Source: Saccharomyces mikatae IFO 1815 (lineage: Eukaryota; Ascomycota; Saccharomycetes; Saccharomycetales; Saccharomycetaceae). From it: a stretch of DNA of 64,000 nt. How positions within the stretch are numbered: position 1 is the first letter of the stretch; the number at the start of each line of letters is the position of its first letter. Shown in pieces: positions 29,101-38,416 of this stretch. The notes under the pieces were generated by a model. The model saw only the letters and a list, made by a program, of their open reading frames with translations. It did not search any database and was not told the DNA's origin. The stretch is from assembly GCF_947241705.1 (NCBI RefSeq), contig NC_079266.1, positions 1 through 64,000 of the forward strand. Reading direction: 5' to 3'. The position numbers were made by a program, and so were the translations under genes.

Positions 29101-29964
29101 TTCTCCATCCACTAAGCCACCGTCAGACTGCATAAATTGAATATGAGTATCTTCAGCGTGGTTTAAGCCTGCGGAAATGCTATCTAAATATTTCTTGATC
29201 ACTGGAGTAAGGTAGGCGTCTGCAACAGAACTATGAGCTCTCGGTAAAAATTTTATCATTGGAGAAACTTCAGATGATAGCGACACATGGGAGAAACCAA
29301 TGCTTTTGGCAATATTACCAATAAGTCTTTCATGGTCTGGAAAAGTGTATGAATGTAAAAATGCTACCGCAATAGACTTGATTCCGCTAGCATAAAGTAC
29401 TTGTAGAATAGACCTTACGCTTGACTCATCTGGTTTCTTGATAATCCTTACCATTTCGCCACTGTTACCTTCTACGATACCATCCTGTTCATTAGGAGAT
29501 GACTTGGTAAAATAAGGGTCTTCCGAGAAATCCTCTAAGGTAACCCTTTCATCTATTTCAACTACCGTGTCATATAAGGGCGCTACCTTCATTATATTAA
29601 GGTTGAAGATGTCTGGTCTGGTTTGGTCCCCAATCAACAATGAATCTTTAAAACCTTTGGTAGTAATGAAGGCACAACGTTCACCATTTCTTTCCAGAGC
29701 ACAGTTTGTAGCTAAAGTTGTCCCCATTCTTAAACTTCTCACATTAGAAATGTCTAAAGGAATACCACGTGGAATTGTCTTGTGTTCAAGCACTTCTAAG
29801 AGGCGTCTTATACCTTCAAGAGGAGCATCTGGATAATTCTTGGGATCCACTGACAAGAGCTTTATAACAGTGTCGTGTTCTTGTTTGTCCGTACCAATAT
29901 TCCCCACACAATCTGTGAAAGTTCCACCTTTATCAATAGCTATTCTTATGTTTCCTTTTACCAT
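26107..29964 (-). CDS. OXP1: 5-Oxoprolinase, ATP-dependent
   Basis: A 1285-residue cytosolic enzyme (1286 in S. cerevisiae) that opens 5-oxoproline to glutamate using ATP, in glutathione turnover. The N-terminal HyuA-like half (about 1-720) has the actin-fold ATPase motifs IAIDKGGTFTDCVGN at residue 7 and GFDMGGTSTDVSRY near 323. The C-terminal HyuB-like half (about 740-1280) has the metal-binding VLITNHPDIGGTHLPDITV and the GGSGAGADSWRG and TPGGGGFGEYKK blocks. Fusion of both halves in one chain is normal for eukaryotic oxoprolinases. Confidence 0.97.
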   Translation of the reverse strand: MVKGNIRIAIDKGGTFTDCVGNIGTDKQEHDTVIKLLSVDPKNYPDAPLEGIRRLLEVLEHKTIPRGIPLDISNVRSLRMGTTLATNCALERNGERCAFITTKGFKDSLLIGDQTRPDIFNLNIMKVAPLYDTVVEIDERVTLEDFSEDPYFTKSSPNEQDGIVEGNSGEMVRIIKKPDESSVRSILQVLYASGIKSIAVAFLHSYTFPDHERLIGNIAKSIGFSHVSLSSEVSPMIKFLPRAHSSVADAYLTPVIKKYLDSISAGLNHAEDTHIQFMQSDGGLVDGEKFSGLKSILSGPAGGVIGYSSTCFDKKNNIPLIGFDMGGTSTDVSRYGDGRLEHVFETVTAGIIIQSPQLDIHTVAAGGSSILSWKNGLFKVGPDSATADPGPAAYRKGGPLTITDANLFLGRLVPEFFPKIFGPNEDESLDLKTTTSKFEELTSIINKDLSSNLTMEEVAYGFIKVANECMARPVRAITEAKGHVVSQHRLVSFGGAGGQHAIAVADSLGIDTVLIHRYSSILSAYGIFLADVIEENQEPCSFILSDPETILKVKERFSELSKNSIENLLSQSFSQEDIVLEKYLNLRYEGTETSLMILQKYDDDWNFTKWFSKAHKREFGFSFDDKEIIIDDIRIRAIGKTGVRKEKTVDEQLREISHFRKADASKDASFTQKVYFDDRWINTAVFKIDDVSTGTIIDGPAILADGTQTNIILPNCQATILNSHIYIKIDKKSEKIISERNDLHIDPIILSIFSHRFMDIALQMGTQLRKTSVSTNVKERLDFSCALFDSEGNLVANAPHVPVHLGSMSTCISAQAKLWEGKLKPGDVLITNHPDIGGTHLPDITVITPSFSSTGELIFYVASRAHHADIGGTLPGSVPPNSKELYEEGTAIYSEFVVKEGVFQEELIYKLFVEDPSKYPGCSGSRRFSDNISDLKAQVAANTKGIQLIGSLTKEYDLATILKYMAAIQKNASESIKIMLAKIVEHYGTTKFSGEDLLDDGSLIKLQVDLNPEKEKYVFDFNGTSPQVYGNLNAPEAITNSAILYCLRCLVGEDIPLNQGCLKPLTIKIPPGSLLSPRSGAAVVGGNVLTSQRVTDVILKTFNIMADSQGDCNNFTFGTGGSIDTKTGKQIKGFGYYETICGGSGAGADSWRGCGWNGSDAVHTNMTNTRMTDSEVFERRYPVLLKEFSIRRASGGKGKYSGGNGVIRDVQFRKAVTASILSERRVISPHGIKGGQDGHRGENLWVRHSTGALINVGGKNTIYAQPGDRFIIRTPGGGGFGEYKK

Positions 29965-30375
29965 TATATATCGAGAGGGTATATTCAGCTATTCAATGCT
30001 CACAATTTGTGGTTTGCAAGAAGTTAGCTCTTTTTTTCAGTTTTTCTCTTTGAGATTATATAATATTTGAGTTTACTTTATCTTTCTTCTTTTCAGTGGT
30101 GGTATTATTGCGATCGTGCTCAATCGGAAAAGCACCTGATATGGGACAGGCAAAACGCTCATTGAGATAAGCTATGCAAGTCATGTTTAAGAAGATGTAT
30201 TGTTCTTTTCCATGGCTATAGCGATCAGTAGAACCTTAATCTTTTCTATTTACTCGAAACTGAACATGGATTGTTTAGGTAATAATCAGTGTTGAAAACT
30301 TCATATTCTACTGATTGGTAAAATAAAACACAACAGAAGAGACTATAAAGAAAATATACGTAGATACAGAGTTGC
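29965..30375. other. OXP1 upstream region
   Basis: Upstream sequence of OXP1 and the 3' end of YRA2, both on the minus strand. No distinct regulatory motif or gene recognised. Confidence 0.5.
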
Positions 30376-30984
30376 TTATCCTTTCATGTAAGCATCCAAT
30401 TCAGCATCCAGAGCTTCAACAGAAGTTGGAGTGTTATTTTCACGGCCCTTGCTCTTTTTAGAGACTCTGCTGGGCTTTTGGCGATAATGACTTCCCGGTC
30501 TACCTCTACCATATTCCTGGTCTCCTTTCTTGCGACGGTTGTGTAAACTAACTCTAGATTGCTTTCTTTGCGGTTGGTAAATTTCCACTACGATTTTGGC
30601 GCCATTCAATTCATGTCCGTTATAAAGTTCCACAATCTTTTCCATTAGTTCTGGATCTTCATATTCGTAAAGACATGTACGATCTTCTTTATTGTCAAAA
30701 ATTTTCGAAAAAGTTGGTGGCCCAAACTCTTTAAACATATCATCAAGGGTGTAATCGGAAACGTCTAATGGGATCTTGGATATTCTAATTCTCTTGGGCA
30801 AAGGAGATTCTTCCTTTTGTCGATGAAAATGTTCATCTGATCTCAATGCAGGATCTGAAGATGCGAACCCCAGTCTAGGGCCCAATTCATTTCTTAAATC
30901 TCTTCTGCGGTATCTTGTTACCTTATGGTTAGCTGAGCCTTCTGTGTGGTCATTTCCAATAATTTCATCAAATGCTTTATCCAT
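30376..30984 (-). CDS. YRA2: REF/ALY-type RNA-binding protein Yra2
   Basis: A 202-residue RNA-binding protein of the REF family (S. cerevisiae 203), partly redundant with the mRNA export adaptor Yra1 and binding Mex67. It starts with the REF-N motif (MDKAFDEII). An RRM lies at about 64-135 (RIRISKIPLDVSDYTLDDMF, then the RNP1-like CLYEYEDPELME). Basic Arg/Lys-rich tracts follow, and the short C-terminal conserved box is ALDAELDAYMKG. Unlike YRA1, it has no intron. Confidence 0.96.
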   Translation of the reverse strand: MDKAFDEIIGNDHTEGSANHKVTRYRRRDLRNELGPRLGFASSDPALRSDEHFHRQKEESPLPKRIRISKIPLDVSDYTLDDMFKEFGPPTFSKIFDNKEDRTCLYEYEDPELMEKIVELYNGHELNGAKIVVEIYQPQRKQSRVSLHNRRKKGDQEYGRGRPGSHYRQKPSRVSKKSKGRENNTPTSVEALDAELDAYMKG

Positions 30985-31235
30985 TGCAAAATAAAGTAAG
31001 TTAAATTGTCCTATGAAAAGTATTCTCCGCGTTTATCGTTTCAGCTGTCAATCTTTTCCATCTATTGACTTGGCGGTACTCAAAATGACCTTTATTCACT
31101 CTTTTTCATTTCACGATATATTCCTTGCCGAATTTAACAGAAAATAGCGGTAATATAGAAGACAAAAAGAACACGAAAGAAAGATTATTTGTTTATATAG
31201 AGGGAAAGGTATTTTATGTAATCGTTGTGCATGAA

Positions 31236-33389
31236 TTAGAACATATCGTCAAAAAGATCCTTGAATCTTGGCACGTTTCCATAGCTTCTCTTCACGTTCC
31301 CAAGCCAAGTTACAGAATTGGCAAACTGTCTTAACGTAGGCTCGACAGTAGCCAGGTTTCCGTAGGCCATGGCAAGTCTATATGCGGCTTCTTCACATTC
31401 TTGATATTCTTCTAGCGGTCCATATTTGGTGTTTATGGCGTCAGCTATAATTGGGAGAAGTTCCAAATCAGAGGTTTTTCTTATCACAAGAGCTGAATAG
31501 TTGAAAATTAAGGTCGAAACAGCAACGGCCAAATTCTGTGACTGTTTCGCAGATGCTTCCGAAAATTCGGTATCTACAGTTTCAAAAATTGATTTATAGA
31601 CTTGATTTGATTGCAGTAGTTTTAACCCCCATTTTTCATTCTTGAAACAATTCACCAAGATACGCACAGTCAGCATGGCCAATATGATATTCTTATTACC
31701 CAACCCTTCTTCAATGTAATCCTTGATATCTGAAGAATACGGTAATCTTTTCACGATCAATCGTACAATGTCGTATGCAGGAGTCTTGATTTCCCACTTG
31801 GATCTTATCGTGTTAGCAAATGACAGTAACAATTCCCAACTTTCATCGATGTCGTGTAGTGCGCCACCTATTTGGGCCAGAATTTCATCGTCGAAGGTCT
31901 TCTCATTAGAATTGATTTTCACAATTCCATTGAAAATAGTATCTGGGTTGAAGTTGTCCATAACAAGGTACTGCCTGACAGGAAGGATTTTCATGGTACC
32001 TGCTGTTGAAGATGATGGTACAGAAGAGGAAGTATTAGTGTTTCCTACCTGTTGATCTAGTGACACACCATTTGTATTCTTAAATATGAACTGCACCACT
32101 TGATCTCTATAACTCAGTGGCAGTTCATAGCGAGCCAAAAAATCGTCAGCCGCTGTATATGGATTATCGTTGACATTGAAAGGCAATTTCAAGGGAGGTT
32201 TCCCATCCTCAATATCCACGTCAAAGACATAGTCGTATGGTTTACCCTCAAATTCAACCTTTTGGTCGTTTCCAGTAGCACCTGCACCGACGACATCACC
32301 AACCTTTTTCCATGATGAATTTGAGAATTGATGAGCCTCTATAATACCTTGGGGTGATTTAACCACCACTATTTGACCCTCCTTACTTCCTGGAGATTCT
32401 AATATTTGGTAAGGTGACAATTTAGACTCATCGAATTCCATTGTCTTCGAGCTTATAGTAGATTTCTCCACCTGCTTTGATAGTTCATTTATTTCATCTT
32501 CTGTGGCCCATCTTGATTTATCTTGTGAGAATATCCTAACAAGGTTATCACTGCTTCCAACAACAATATCCCCGTTTGGCATAGAATCGACAGACCAAAT
32601 GGAAATGGCAGGAAGTGTAATGACCTGCTTCAATGAACCATCCTCCTTGGACCATACACGGATCGACCGGTCTTCGCCGCAGCTTACAATATCGCCGTTG
32701 GGCAATAATTTGACACAATATACAAAGCTTTCGTGGCCTTCGTATGTCTTTAATACCTTGCCTGTATGAATATCAACCAATTTTATAAGGCCATCATTAG
32801 AACAACTAATAAAATGACCATCATCCACCATAGCCAGGTGCCTCACTACATCGTTATGAATTCCGGTAAAGGTTTTGATCACCTTATCGTTTTGCCATAG
32901 CTTGATTGTCTTATCCGCAGAGGCAGTCAAGAACTTATTTTCGGTCAAGGATACAACTTTGGCATCCCATACAGAGGCACTGTGCGCTTGCAAATCGTAA
33001 ACCAACGACCCGTCTTTCCAAACTTTCGCAGTTTTGTCCCAACTACCGCTTACCACAATGCCATCTTGGAAACACAAACTACAAACGTTCCCTTCATGGC
33101 CAATCAAGGTATATAATGGATCCTCCCCTAAGGTGGCAAACAAGGGCACACCGTTGATCATAGTGTCCTTCCCGCCAAAAAGTAATAGCTCTTTTTCGGA
33201 ATCATAACACACACTATTTAAGAATCCGTCGCCTTTGTAAACTACCGTATCTTTCCACTGATCGTCCTTAGTCCACAAACGAACTGTTCCATCCCTCGAA
33301 ACACTGGCAATTTTCGAATCATCCACGGCTACCACATCTCTGACGTCCTGGTTGTGACCTTTAAGTGTTGCACTCAATTGATATGACAT
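31236..33389 (-). CDS. DOA1: Cdc48 cofactor Doa1/Ufd3 (WD40, PFU, PUL)
   Basis: A 717-residue ubiquitin-binding Cdc48 cofactor (S. cerevisiae 715) that helps maintain free ubiquitin and sorts substrates in ERAD, endosomal and mitochondrial quality-control routes. The ATG at 33387-33389 starts MSYQLSATLKGH. Seven WD-type repeats fill about 1-300 (SRDGTVRLW, SGSWDKTAKVW, TASADKTIKLW, SCGEDRSIRVW). The PFU domain (about 335-450) binds ubiquitin. The PUL armadillo domain (about 465-717) binds the Cdc48 C-terminus. Divergent from SAC1 with about 0.44 kb between starts. Confidence 0.97.
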   Translation of the reverse strand: MSYQLSATLKGHNQDVRDVVAVDDSKIASVSRDGTVRLWTKDDQWKDTVVYKGDGFLNSVCYDSEKELLLFGGKDTMINGVPLFATLGEDPLYTLIGHEGNVCSLCFQDGIVVSGSWDKTAKVWKDGSLVYDLQAHSASVWDAKVVSLTENKFLTASADKTIKLWQNDKVIKTFTGIHNDVVRHLAMVDDGHFISCSNDGLIKLVDIHTGKVLKTYEGHESFVYCVKLLPNGDIVSCGEDRSIRVWSKEDGSLKQVITLPAISIWSVDSMPNGDIVVGSSDNLVRIFSQDKSRWATEDEINELSKQVEKSTISSKTMEFDESKLSPYQILESPGSKEGQIVVVKSPQGIIEAHQFSNSSWKKVGDVVGAGATGNDQKVEFEGKPYDYVFDVDIEDGKPPLKLPFNVNDNPYTAADDFLARYELPLSYRDQVVQFIFKNTNGVSLDQQVGNTNTSSSVPSSSTAGTMKILPVRQYLVMDNFNPDTIFNGIVKINSNEKTFDDEILAQIGGALHDIDESWELLLSFANTIRSKWEIKTPAYDIVRLIVKRLPYSSDIKDYIEEGLGNKNIILAMLTVRILVNCFKNEKWGLKLLQSNQVYKSIFETVDTEFSEASAKQSQNLAVAVSTLIFNYSALVIRKTSDLELLPIIADAINTKYGPLEEYQECEEAAYRLAMAYGNLATVEPTLRQFANSVTWLGNVKRSYGNVPRFKDLFDDMF

Positions 33390-33826
33390 ACTCAATATCT
33401 GCTATTTCCAAGTTACCGTACACGCCAATGTTTTTATAATAAGCCAATGCATTAGCCTCCCTTATTACCAGCATATTAAAATCTCATTTGATTCATTTTT
33501 CGTGGTCCTGAACGAATGTGAAAAATTTTGAAAAACTCGCAAAGAAAATGCCAAGGTGCAGCAGTTTCCTCGACGTCCAAGCCTCGGTCCTATTGTTCTA
33601 ATAACTTGCAGACTCTTTAATATTTCAAGTAGACACACATATACGTAGAGACACACCACTGTATTACTACTTACCGACTGCCAGTTCGTTGCCAGTTTAT
33701 TAAGTTTGAGAAAGGCAAGATAAAAATATCAAATATTTAGATAAGGAAATAGGAGAAAGGGTTTGAAATCACATTCCTATAATAAGACCAAATAATATTT
33801 ATATACGCGTTTATCTTCTTTCAAAC
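33390..33826. promoter_or_regulatory. Divergent promoter DOA1 / SAC1
   Basis: A bidirectional intergenic region. It contains an ACGCGT (MluI cell-cycle box-like) at about 33804-33809, some 20 bp before SAC1, and ATATTTATATA just upstream. I looked for the proteasome element GGTGGCAAA on the DOA1 side and did not see it. Confidence 0.4.
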
Positions 33827-35698
33827 ATGACAGGTCCAGTAGTGTATGTTCAAAACGGGGACGGTATCTTCTTTAAAGCTGCTGAGGGAAAGGGAACTAA
33901 TGATGCAGTTATTCATCTGGCCAATCAAGACCAAGGTGTTCGTGTCCTTGGAGCAGAGGAGTTTCCAGTTCAAGGTGAAATAGTGAAGATTGCGTCCTTG
34001 ATGGGGTTCATCAAATTGAAATTGAACAGGTACGCCATTATTGCGAATACCGTGGAAGAGACTGGTAGGTTTAATGGCCACGTTTTCTATAGAATCTTGC
34101 AACATTCTGTGGTGTCTACCAAGTTCAACTCGAGAATCGATTCTGAGGAAGCCGAATATATCAAGTTGCTGGAGTTACATTTGAGGAATTCCACTTTTTA
34201 TTTCTCATACACATATGATTTAACCAATTCTTTACAAAGAAATGAAAGAATTGGGTCCGCAGCCAACTGGAAAACTGCTGATGAGCGATTTTTTTGGAAT
34301 CATTACTTAACTGAAGATTTGAGAAAGTTTGCTAATCATGATTCTAGAATTGATGCCTTCATACAGCCTGTTATATATGGTTATGCCAAGACAGTTGACA
34401 CAGTTTTGAATGCCACTCCTATTGTTCTTGGTTTAATTACCAGACGTAGTATATTCAGAGCAGGTACAAGATACTTCCGTCGTGGTGTTGACAAAGATGG
34501 AAATGTTGGCAATTTCAACGAAACTGAACAAATTCTACTTGCTGAGAATCCAGAAAGTGAAAAAACACATGTTTTCTCTTTTCTGCAAACGAGAGGGTCT
34601 GTGCCAATATATTGGGCGGAAATCAACAACCTAAAGTACAAGCCAAACCTAGTTCTTGGAGAAAACTCATTAGACGCCACCAAAAAGCATTTTGATCAAC
34701 AAAAGGAGTTATATGGTGACAACTATTTAGTTAATCTAGTTAACCAAAAGGGCCACGAATTACCCGTTAAAGAAGGTTATGAATCTGTGGTGCACGCATT
34801 GAACGATCCAAAGATTCATTACGTATATTTTGACTTTCACCACGAATGTCGCAAGATGCAATGGCATAGAGTGAAATTGTTAATTGATCACCTGGAGAAG
34901 TTAGGTTTGTCTAATGAAGATTTCTTTCATAAGGTTATAAATTCTAATGGTGTAACTATTCAAATCCTCAATGAGCAACATTCCGTCGTAAGAACAAATT
35001 GTATGGATTGTTTGGACAGGACAAATGTTGTACAATCAGTTTTGGCCCAATGGGTCTTACAGAAAGAGTTCGAAACTGCCAACGTTATTGATATTGGAAA
35101 CACTTGGGAAGAGAATACGCCATTGCTAACTTCTTATCAAAATTTATGGGCTGATAACGCTGATGCAGTTAGTGTTGCCTATTCAGGTACTGGAGCCTTG
35201 AAGACCGACTTCACAAGAACTGGTAAGCGTACACGTCTAGGTGCGTTCAACGATTTTTTGAATTCAGCGTCACGTTATTACCAGAATAATTTGACCGATG
35301 GCCCAAGACAGGATTCGTATGACTTGTTCCTTGGCGGGTTCAGACCACACACTGCTTCCATCAAGTCTCCATTCCCTGATAGAAGACCAGTTTATATCCA
35401 ATTAATCCCAATGATCATTTGTGCAGCCCTGACCGTACTAGGTGCTACAATTTTCTTCCCAAAGGATAGATTTACCAGTGGTAAAAATTCTCTGTATTTC
35501 ACAGGTGCGTGTATCATATTAGCGCTTTCAATCAAGTTTATGTTTAAGAATGGTATTCAGTATGTCAACTGGCCTAAATTAGTGGACGTTGGATTCTTAG
35601 TCGTTCATCAAACACATGATAAAGAACAGCAATTTAAAGGCTTGAAATATGCACAGAGTCCTAAGTTTTCCAAACCAGATCTTTTAAAAAGAGATTAA
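33827..35698 (+). CDS. SAC1: Phosphoinositide phosphatase Sac1
   Basis: A 623-residue ER/Golgi membrane phosphatase, the same length as S. cerevisiae Sac1, that removes phosphate mainly from PI4P and works at ER-plasma membrane contacts. The SAC domain spans about 1-500. The catalytic CX5R is C-M-D-C-L-D-R at residues 392-398 within RTNCMDCLDRTNVVQ. Two membrane segments at about 523-545 and 555-575 anchor it, with LIPMIICAALTVLG opening the first. The short basic tail ends KRD. Confidence 0.98.
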   Translation: MTGPVVYVQNGDGIFFKAAEGKGTNDAVIHLANQDQGVRVLGAEEFPVQGEIVKIASLMGFIKLKLNRYAIIANTVEETGRFNGHVFYRILQHSVVSTKFNSRIDSEEAEYIKLLELHLRNSTFYFSYTYDLTNSLQRNERIGSAANWKTADERFFWNHYLTEDLRKFANHDSRIDAFIQPVIYGYAKTVDTVLNATPIVLGLITRRSIFRAGTRYFRRGVDKDGNVGNFNETEQILLAENPESEKTHVFSFLQTRGSVPIYWAEINNLKYKPNLVLGENSLDATKKHFDQQKELYGDNYLVNLVNQKGHELPVKEGYESVVHALNDPKIHYVYFDFHHECRKMQWHRVKLLIDHLEKLGLSNEDFFHKVINSNGVTIQILNEQHSVVRTNCMDCLDRTNVVQSVLAQWVLQKEFETANVIDIGNTWEENTPLLTSYQNLWADNADAVSVAYSGTGALKTDFTRTGKRTRLGAFNDFLNSASRYYQNNLTDGPRQDSYDLFLGGFRPHTASIKSPFPDRRPVYIQLIPMIICAALTVLGATIFFPKDRFTSGKNSLYFTGACIILALSIKFMFKNGIQYVNWPKLVDVGFLVVHQTHDKEQQFKGLKYAQSPKFSKPDLLKRD

Positions 35699-35988
35699 TG
35701 AGTTCCGTATATGATAAAATGATGATTATCTGTAAATCTAAAACTGAAAATATGATGAAACATGAAAAAAAAAGTGAGTGAAAAAATATAAAGGATAAAA
35801 AAATAATTGCCTGCCATGGAAAAAAGAACAAGTTGCTCTTTTTATTTTATCTCTCTCATGGTTATATTTATATACATATATCTTTGCATATACATATATC
35901 TTCTAAAGGCTAGTCTAATATACATGAAAGTGTTCATTCTTACTGCGCCTAGTGATCTTTTACCTATGGGACGTTGTATGAGTTTCAA

Positions 35989-37443
35989 TCACTCGCATAA
36001 TTCGTGAATGAACTTCTTCACGTTCGTTGATTTCATTAGGGCTTCACCCACTAAAAATCCATGGACACCCTCTTTCTTGTATTTTTCAGCATCTTCCTTT
36101 GTGGTAATTCCCGACAAAGCAATTAAAAGAACATCCTTTGGAGTAGATTCTATCAAGTTACTTGTGGTATTCAAGTCCACGTTGAATGAGTGTAGATCCC
36201 TATTATTGACACCTATAACTTTAGCACCAATATCCAAAGCCCGTTGTAATTCATCTTTCGAGCTTACCTCCACAAGAGGCTCCATGTTTAACTCTTTACT
36301 GTACTCGTACAGCTCTTTTAACAAGGGTTGGGATATCATCTTAACTATAAGAAGGACGGTGTCAGCTCCCGCTAATCTTGCTTCTAGAATTTGATACTTG
36401 CTGAAGATAAATTCTTTTCTTAGAACACAAGGTCTCTCATTAGAGGGAAATTTCAAATCTAGAATTCTTCTTACATTTACTAAATCCTGTAGTGACCCAT
36501 GAAACCAATGGGGTTCGGTCAATACGGAAACAGCAGAGGCCCCAGCCTCTGCATACTTCAAGGCCTGTTGGGCAGCGATGGCTTTTAAACAAATAGGTCC
36601 CTTTGATGGAGAAGCACGCTTGACTTCAGCAAGAACGACAGCTCTCATTTGGGATGATGACAATACAGCATGGAAATCCTGTACCGGTGGAGCTAAACCT
36701 AAATCATAGTTTGACTGCAAGTCTTGAAAAGTGAAACCTGGTATTTTTGATTGCTCATTAACGTCTATTTTACGTTGGGCGTAGATACGATCTAAAATAG
36801 AGTTGGAAGGAGATGATCCGTTTTCCTCCCAGGTTCCCCCATTAATGGTTAGAATATTTCTGATCATGAGATGGCCTTCTTCGGTCAAGATAGATTCCGG
36901 ATGAAACTGTACACCTTCTACGGTATACTTCTTGTGTCTCACACCCATGATAATACCATTTTCGGTGCTTGCAGTAACCTTCAAACAAGATGGCAGGGAT
37001 TGTTCGGTACCAGCCAAAGAGTGGTATCTGGTTACAGCAATACCTTGAGGTACGTTTTTAAAAATTCCACAGTTGTCATGAGAAATTGGGGAGGTCTTAC
37101 CATGGACGATCTCACCAGCATAGGCGACCTCACCACCAAAGACGTCGAACATGCACTGCTGGCCCATACAGATCCCAAATACAGGAATCTTCCCAGCAAA
37201 GTATCGGATGCAGTCCCTTGAAATACCAGAATCGGTCTTTGGGTGGCCTGGCCCAGGCGAAATAAGCACTGTGTCGGGACTTAGAGCAGCAATTTCGGGA
37301 ACTGTAATTGCATCATTACGGTAGACGCTGACTTTTGCACCCTCTTGGCACAAGTACTCGTAGACATTCCAGGTGAAGGAATCGTAGTTATCAATTAGAA
37401 CTACATGCTTGTTAATTGGATTGGTTGTAGCGTGTACAGACAT
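35989..37443 (-). CDS. TRP3: Bifunctional Trp3: anthranilate synthase glutaminase / InGPS
   Basis: A 484-residue bifunctional enzyme of tryptophan synthesis. The ATG at 37441-37443 (MSVHATTNP) gives the S. cerevisiae length; the frame is open upstream but that stretch is not conserved. Residues about 13-210 are the class I glutaminase that supplies ammonia to Trp2 ([11 protein letters not shown], nucleophile in [17 protein letters not shown]). Residues about 235-484 are indole-3-glycerol phosphate synthase ([44 protein letters not shown]). A Gcn4 site lies about 115 bp upstream. Confidence 0.98.
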   Translation of the reverse strand: MSVHATTNPINKHVVLIDNYDSFTWNVYEYLCQEGAKVSVYRNDAITVPEIAALSPDTVLISPGPGHPKTDSGISRDCIRYFAGKIPVFGICMGQQCMFDVFGGEVAYAGEIVHGKTSPISHDNCGIFKNVPQGIAVTRYHSLAGTEQSLPSCLKVTASTENGIIMGVRHKKYTVEGVQFHPESILTEEGHLMIRNILTINGGTWEENGSSPSNSILDRIYAQRKIDVNEQSKIPGFTFQDLQSNYDLGLAPPVQDFHAVLSSSQMRAVVLAEVKRASPSKGPICLKAIAAQQALKYAEAGASAVSVLTEPHWFHGSLQDLVNVRRILDLKFPSNERPCVLRKEFIFSKYQILEARLAGADTVLLIVKMISQPLLKELYEYSKELNMEPLVEVSSKDELQRALDIGAKVIGVNNRDLHSFNVDLNTTSNLIESTPKDVLLIALSGITTKEDAEKYKKEGVHGFLVGEALMKSTNVKKFIHELCE

Positions 37444-37555
37444 TTTTATGGGTGAGTTGTACTGTGCAAATCTTAAATTATTTGATAATGTCTTGAAGGC
37501 AGACACAGTTCTTGTAAAATGTTCCGCGTACCTTAATATCTTTTATGGACCTGGA

Positions 37556-37562
37556 TGAGTCA
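37556..37562. promoter_or_regulatory. Gcn4 site upstream of TRP3
   Basis: TGAGTCA (minus strand TGACTCA, flanked as TTGACTCAT) about 115 bp upstream of the TRP3 ATG matches the Gcn4 consensus. TRP3 is under general amino-acid control in yeast. Confidence 0.85.
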
Positions 37563-37785
37563 ACGATCCTCTGCTGATCCATTAATGATTATTACAAGAC
37601 CGTTTCCGTCGAAGGTGATATGTAATCAGGTAGAAAGCCAAGGCAGGTTGCGTTGTGAAAGACATAGTACTGATAGGCATAACCTTCTACGTTGACAAGG
37701 TAAGAAAACATGTTACGTGCAGTGCACCATCAGCACACGCTGATGAAATACTGTCTACAGTGTAACGCTTGCTGTACTTCTTCTA

Positions 37786-37793
37786 AGCCCTAA
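37786..37793 (+). promoter_or_regulatory. Tbf1 motif of the snoRNA promoter
   Basis: AGCCCTAA fits ARCCCTAA, the Tbf1 site found in many yeast snoRNA promoters. It lies about 80 bp before a TATA box (TATAAAAG, 37864-37871) and about 290 bp before the snoRNA, on the same strand. Confidence 0.75.
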
Positions 37794-37966
37794 CAAAAAA
37801 TAATCTAAAAGCCTGCAAGAAAGTCGAAAATGTGAAAAATATGGGAAAAAAAAATCAATGGAGTATAAAAGGAAGGAAAGGATAAATTGTTACTCTGCAC
37901 TTATTCAGAATGGGGCAAAGAAGATATCACTCTTGTAAACAAAACAGCGACTAGCGTGATCATGAG

Positions 37967-38013
37967 AACACCAAGGCATGTCCGGTCCAGCTGGAAAGCC
38001 ACGCCTTGGTGTT
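37967..38013 (+). promoter_or_regulatory. Rnt1-type processing hairpin 5' of snR64
   Basis: AACACCAAGGC (37967-37977) and GCCTTGGTGTT (38003-38013) form an 11-bp perfect stem. The inside folds further as GGTCC-AGCT-GGA...CC with loop AGCT at 37989-37992. RNase III (Rnt1) recognises stems capped by AGNN loops and trims the 5' ends of many independently transcribed yeast C/D snoRNAs, so this is the likely entry site for processing. Confidence 0.7.
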
Positions 38014-38070
38014 TCTTGTATATTCGTTCGCTTCACTGGTGAAGTGATTGTAACATGATGGTTATATCAT

Positions 38071-38188
38071 GGAGTGGATTTGTATGATGAGGAACCAGAT
38101 AGGGACAACAGATTTCAAGTGACGAGGAACATCTTTCAAAGCCCAGTTTTTAGTAGAGCTTAGGGCGCCTTTACTGACTATCCACTCC
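38071..38188 (+). ncRNA. SNR64: C/D box snoRNA snR64
   Basis: Box C ATGATGA (38084-38090) and box D CTGA (38174-38177) are brought together by a perfect 8-bp terminal stem, GGAGTGGA (38071-38078) with TCCACTCC (38181-38188). Upstream of a CAGA D' box (38109-38112) the guide GATAGGGACAA (38098-38108) complements UUGUCCCUAUC of 25S rRNA as I recall it; the fifth base from D' pairs with the C that snR64 methylates (C2337). The mature RNA is about 100 nt, within the stem. snR64 lies between TRP3 and UBA1 in S. cerevisiae as well. Confidence 0.9.
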
Positions 38189-38301
38189 TTCTATAACCTC
38201 AATCTTGCCTTCTCGTGACTGTATATACTAATGTAGTAGGTCTTACTACTGTTTATTACGTTTGCTTACGGTACAATTTCGTGAATTGTGACAAAGGGCA
38301 G

Positions 38302-38310
38302 GGTGGCAAA
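38302..38310 (+). promoter_or_regulatory. Rpn4 site (PACE) of UBA1
   Basis: GGTGGCAAA, the exact proteasome-associated control element, about 107 bp upstream of the UBA1 ATG and on the coding strand. Rpn4 drives proteasome and ubiquitin-system genes under proteolytic stress. Confidence 0.9.
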
Positions 38311-38416
38311 AAAGGTAAAGAAGGGCTAAAAGGTAGGATGAGCAACCGCCAATCGATAACTTAAGTTAGATAAACATTAAATTAGGTAGCAAAGCAAAGA
38401 ACATATAACTATATCT

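Larger units (their letters stand above)
37444..38070. promoter_or_regulatory. TRP3 promoter and snoRNA 5' region
   Basis: Upstream control of minus-strand TRP3 (Gcn4 site at 37556) and of the plus-strand snoRNA (Tbf1 motif 37786, TATA 37864, hairpin 37967-38013). Each element is listed on its own. No coding frame. Confidence 0.7.
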
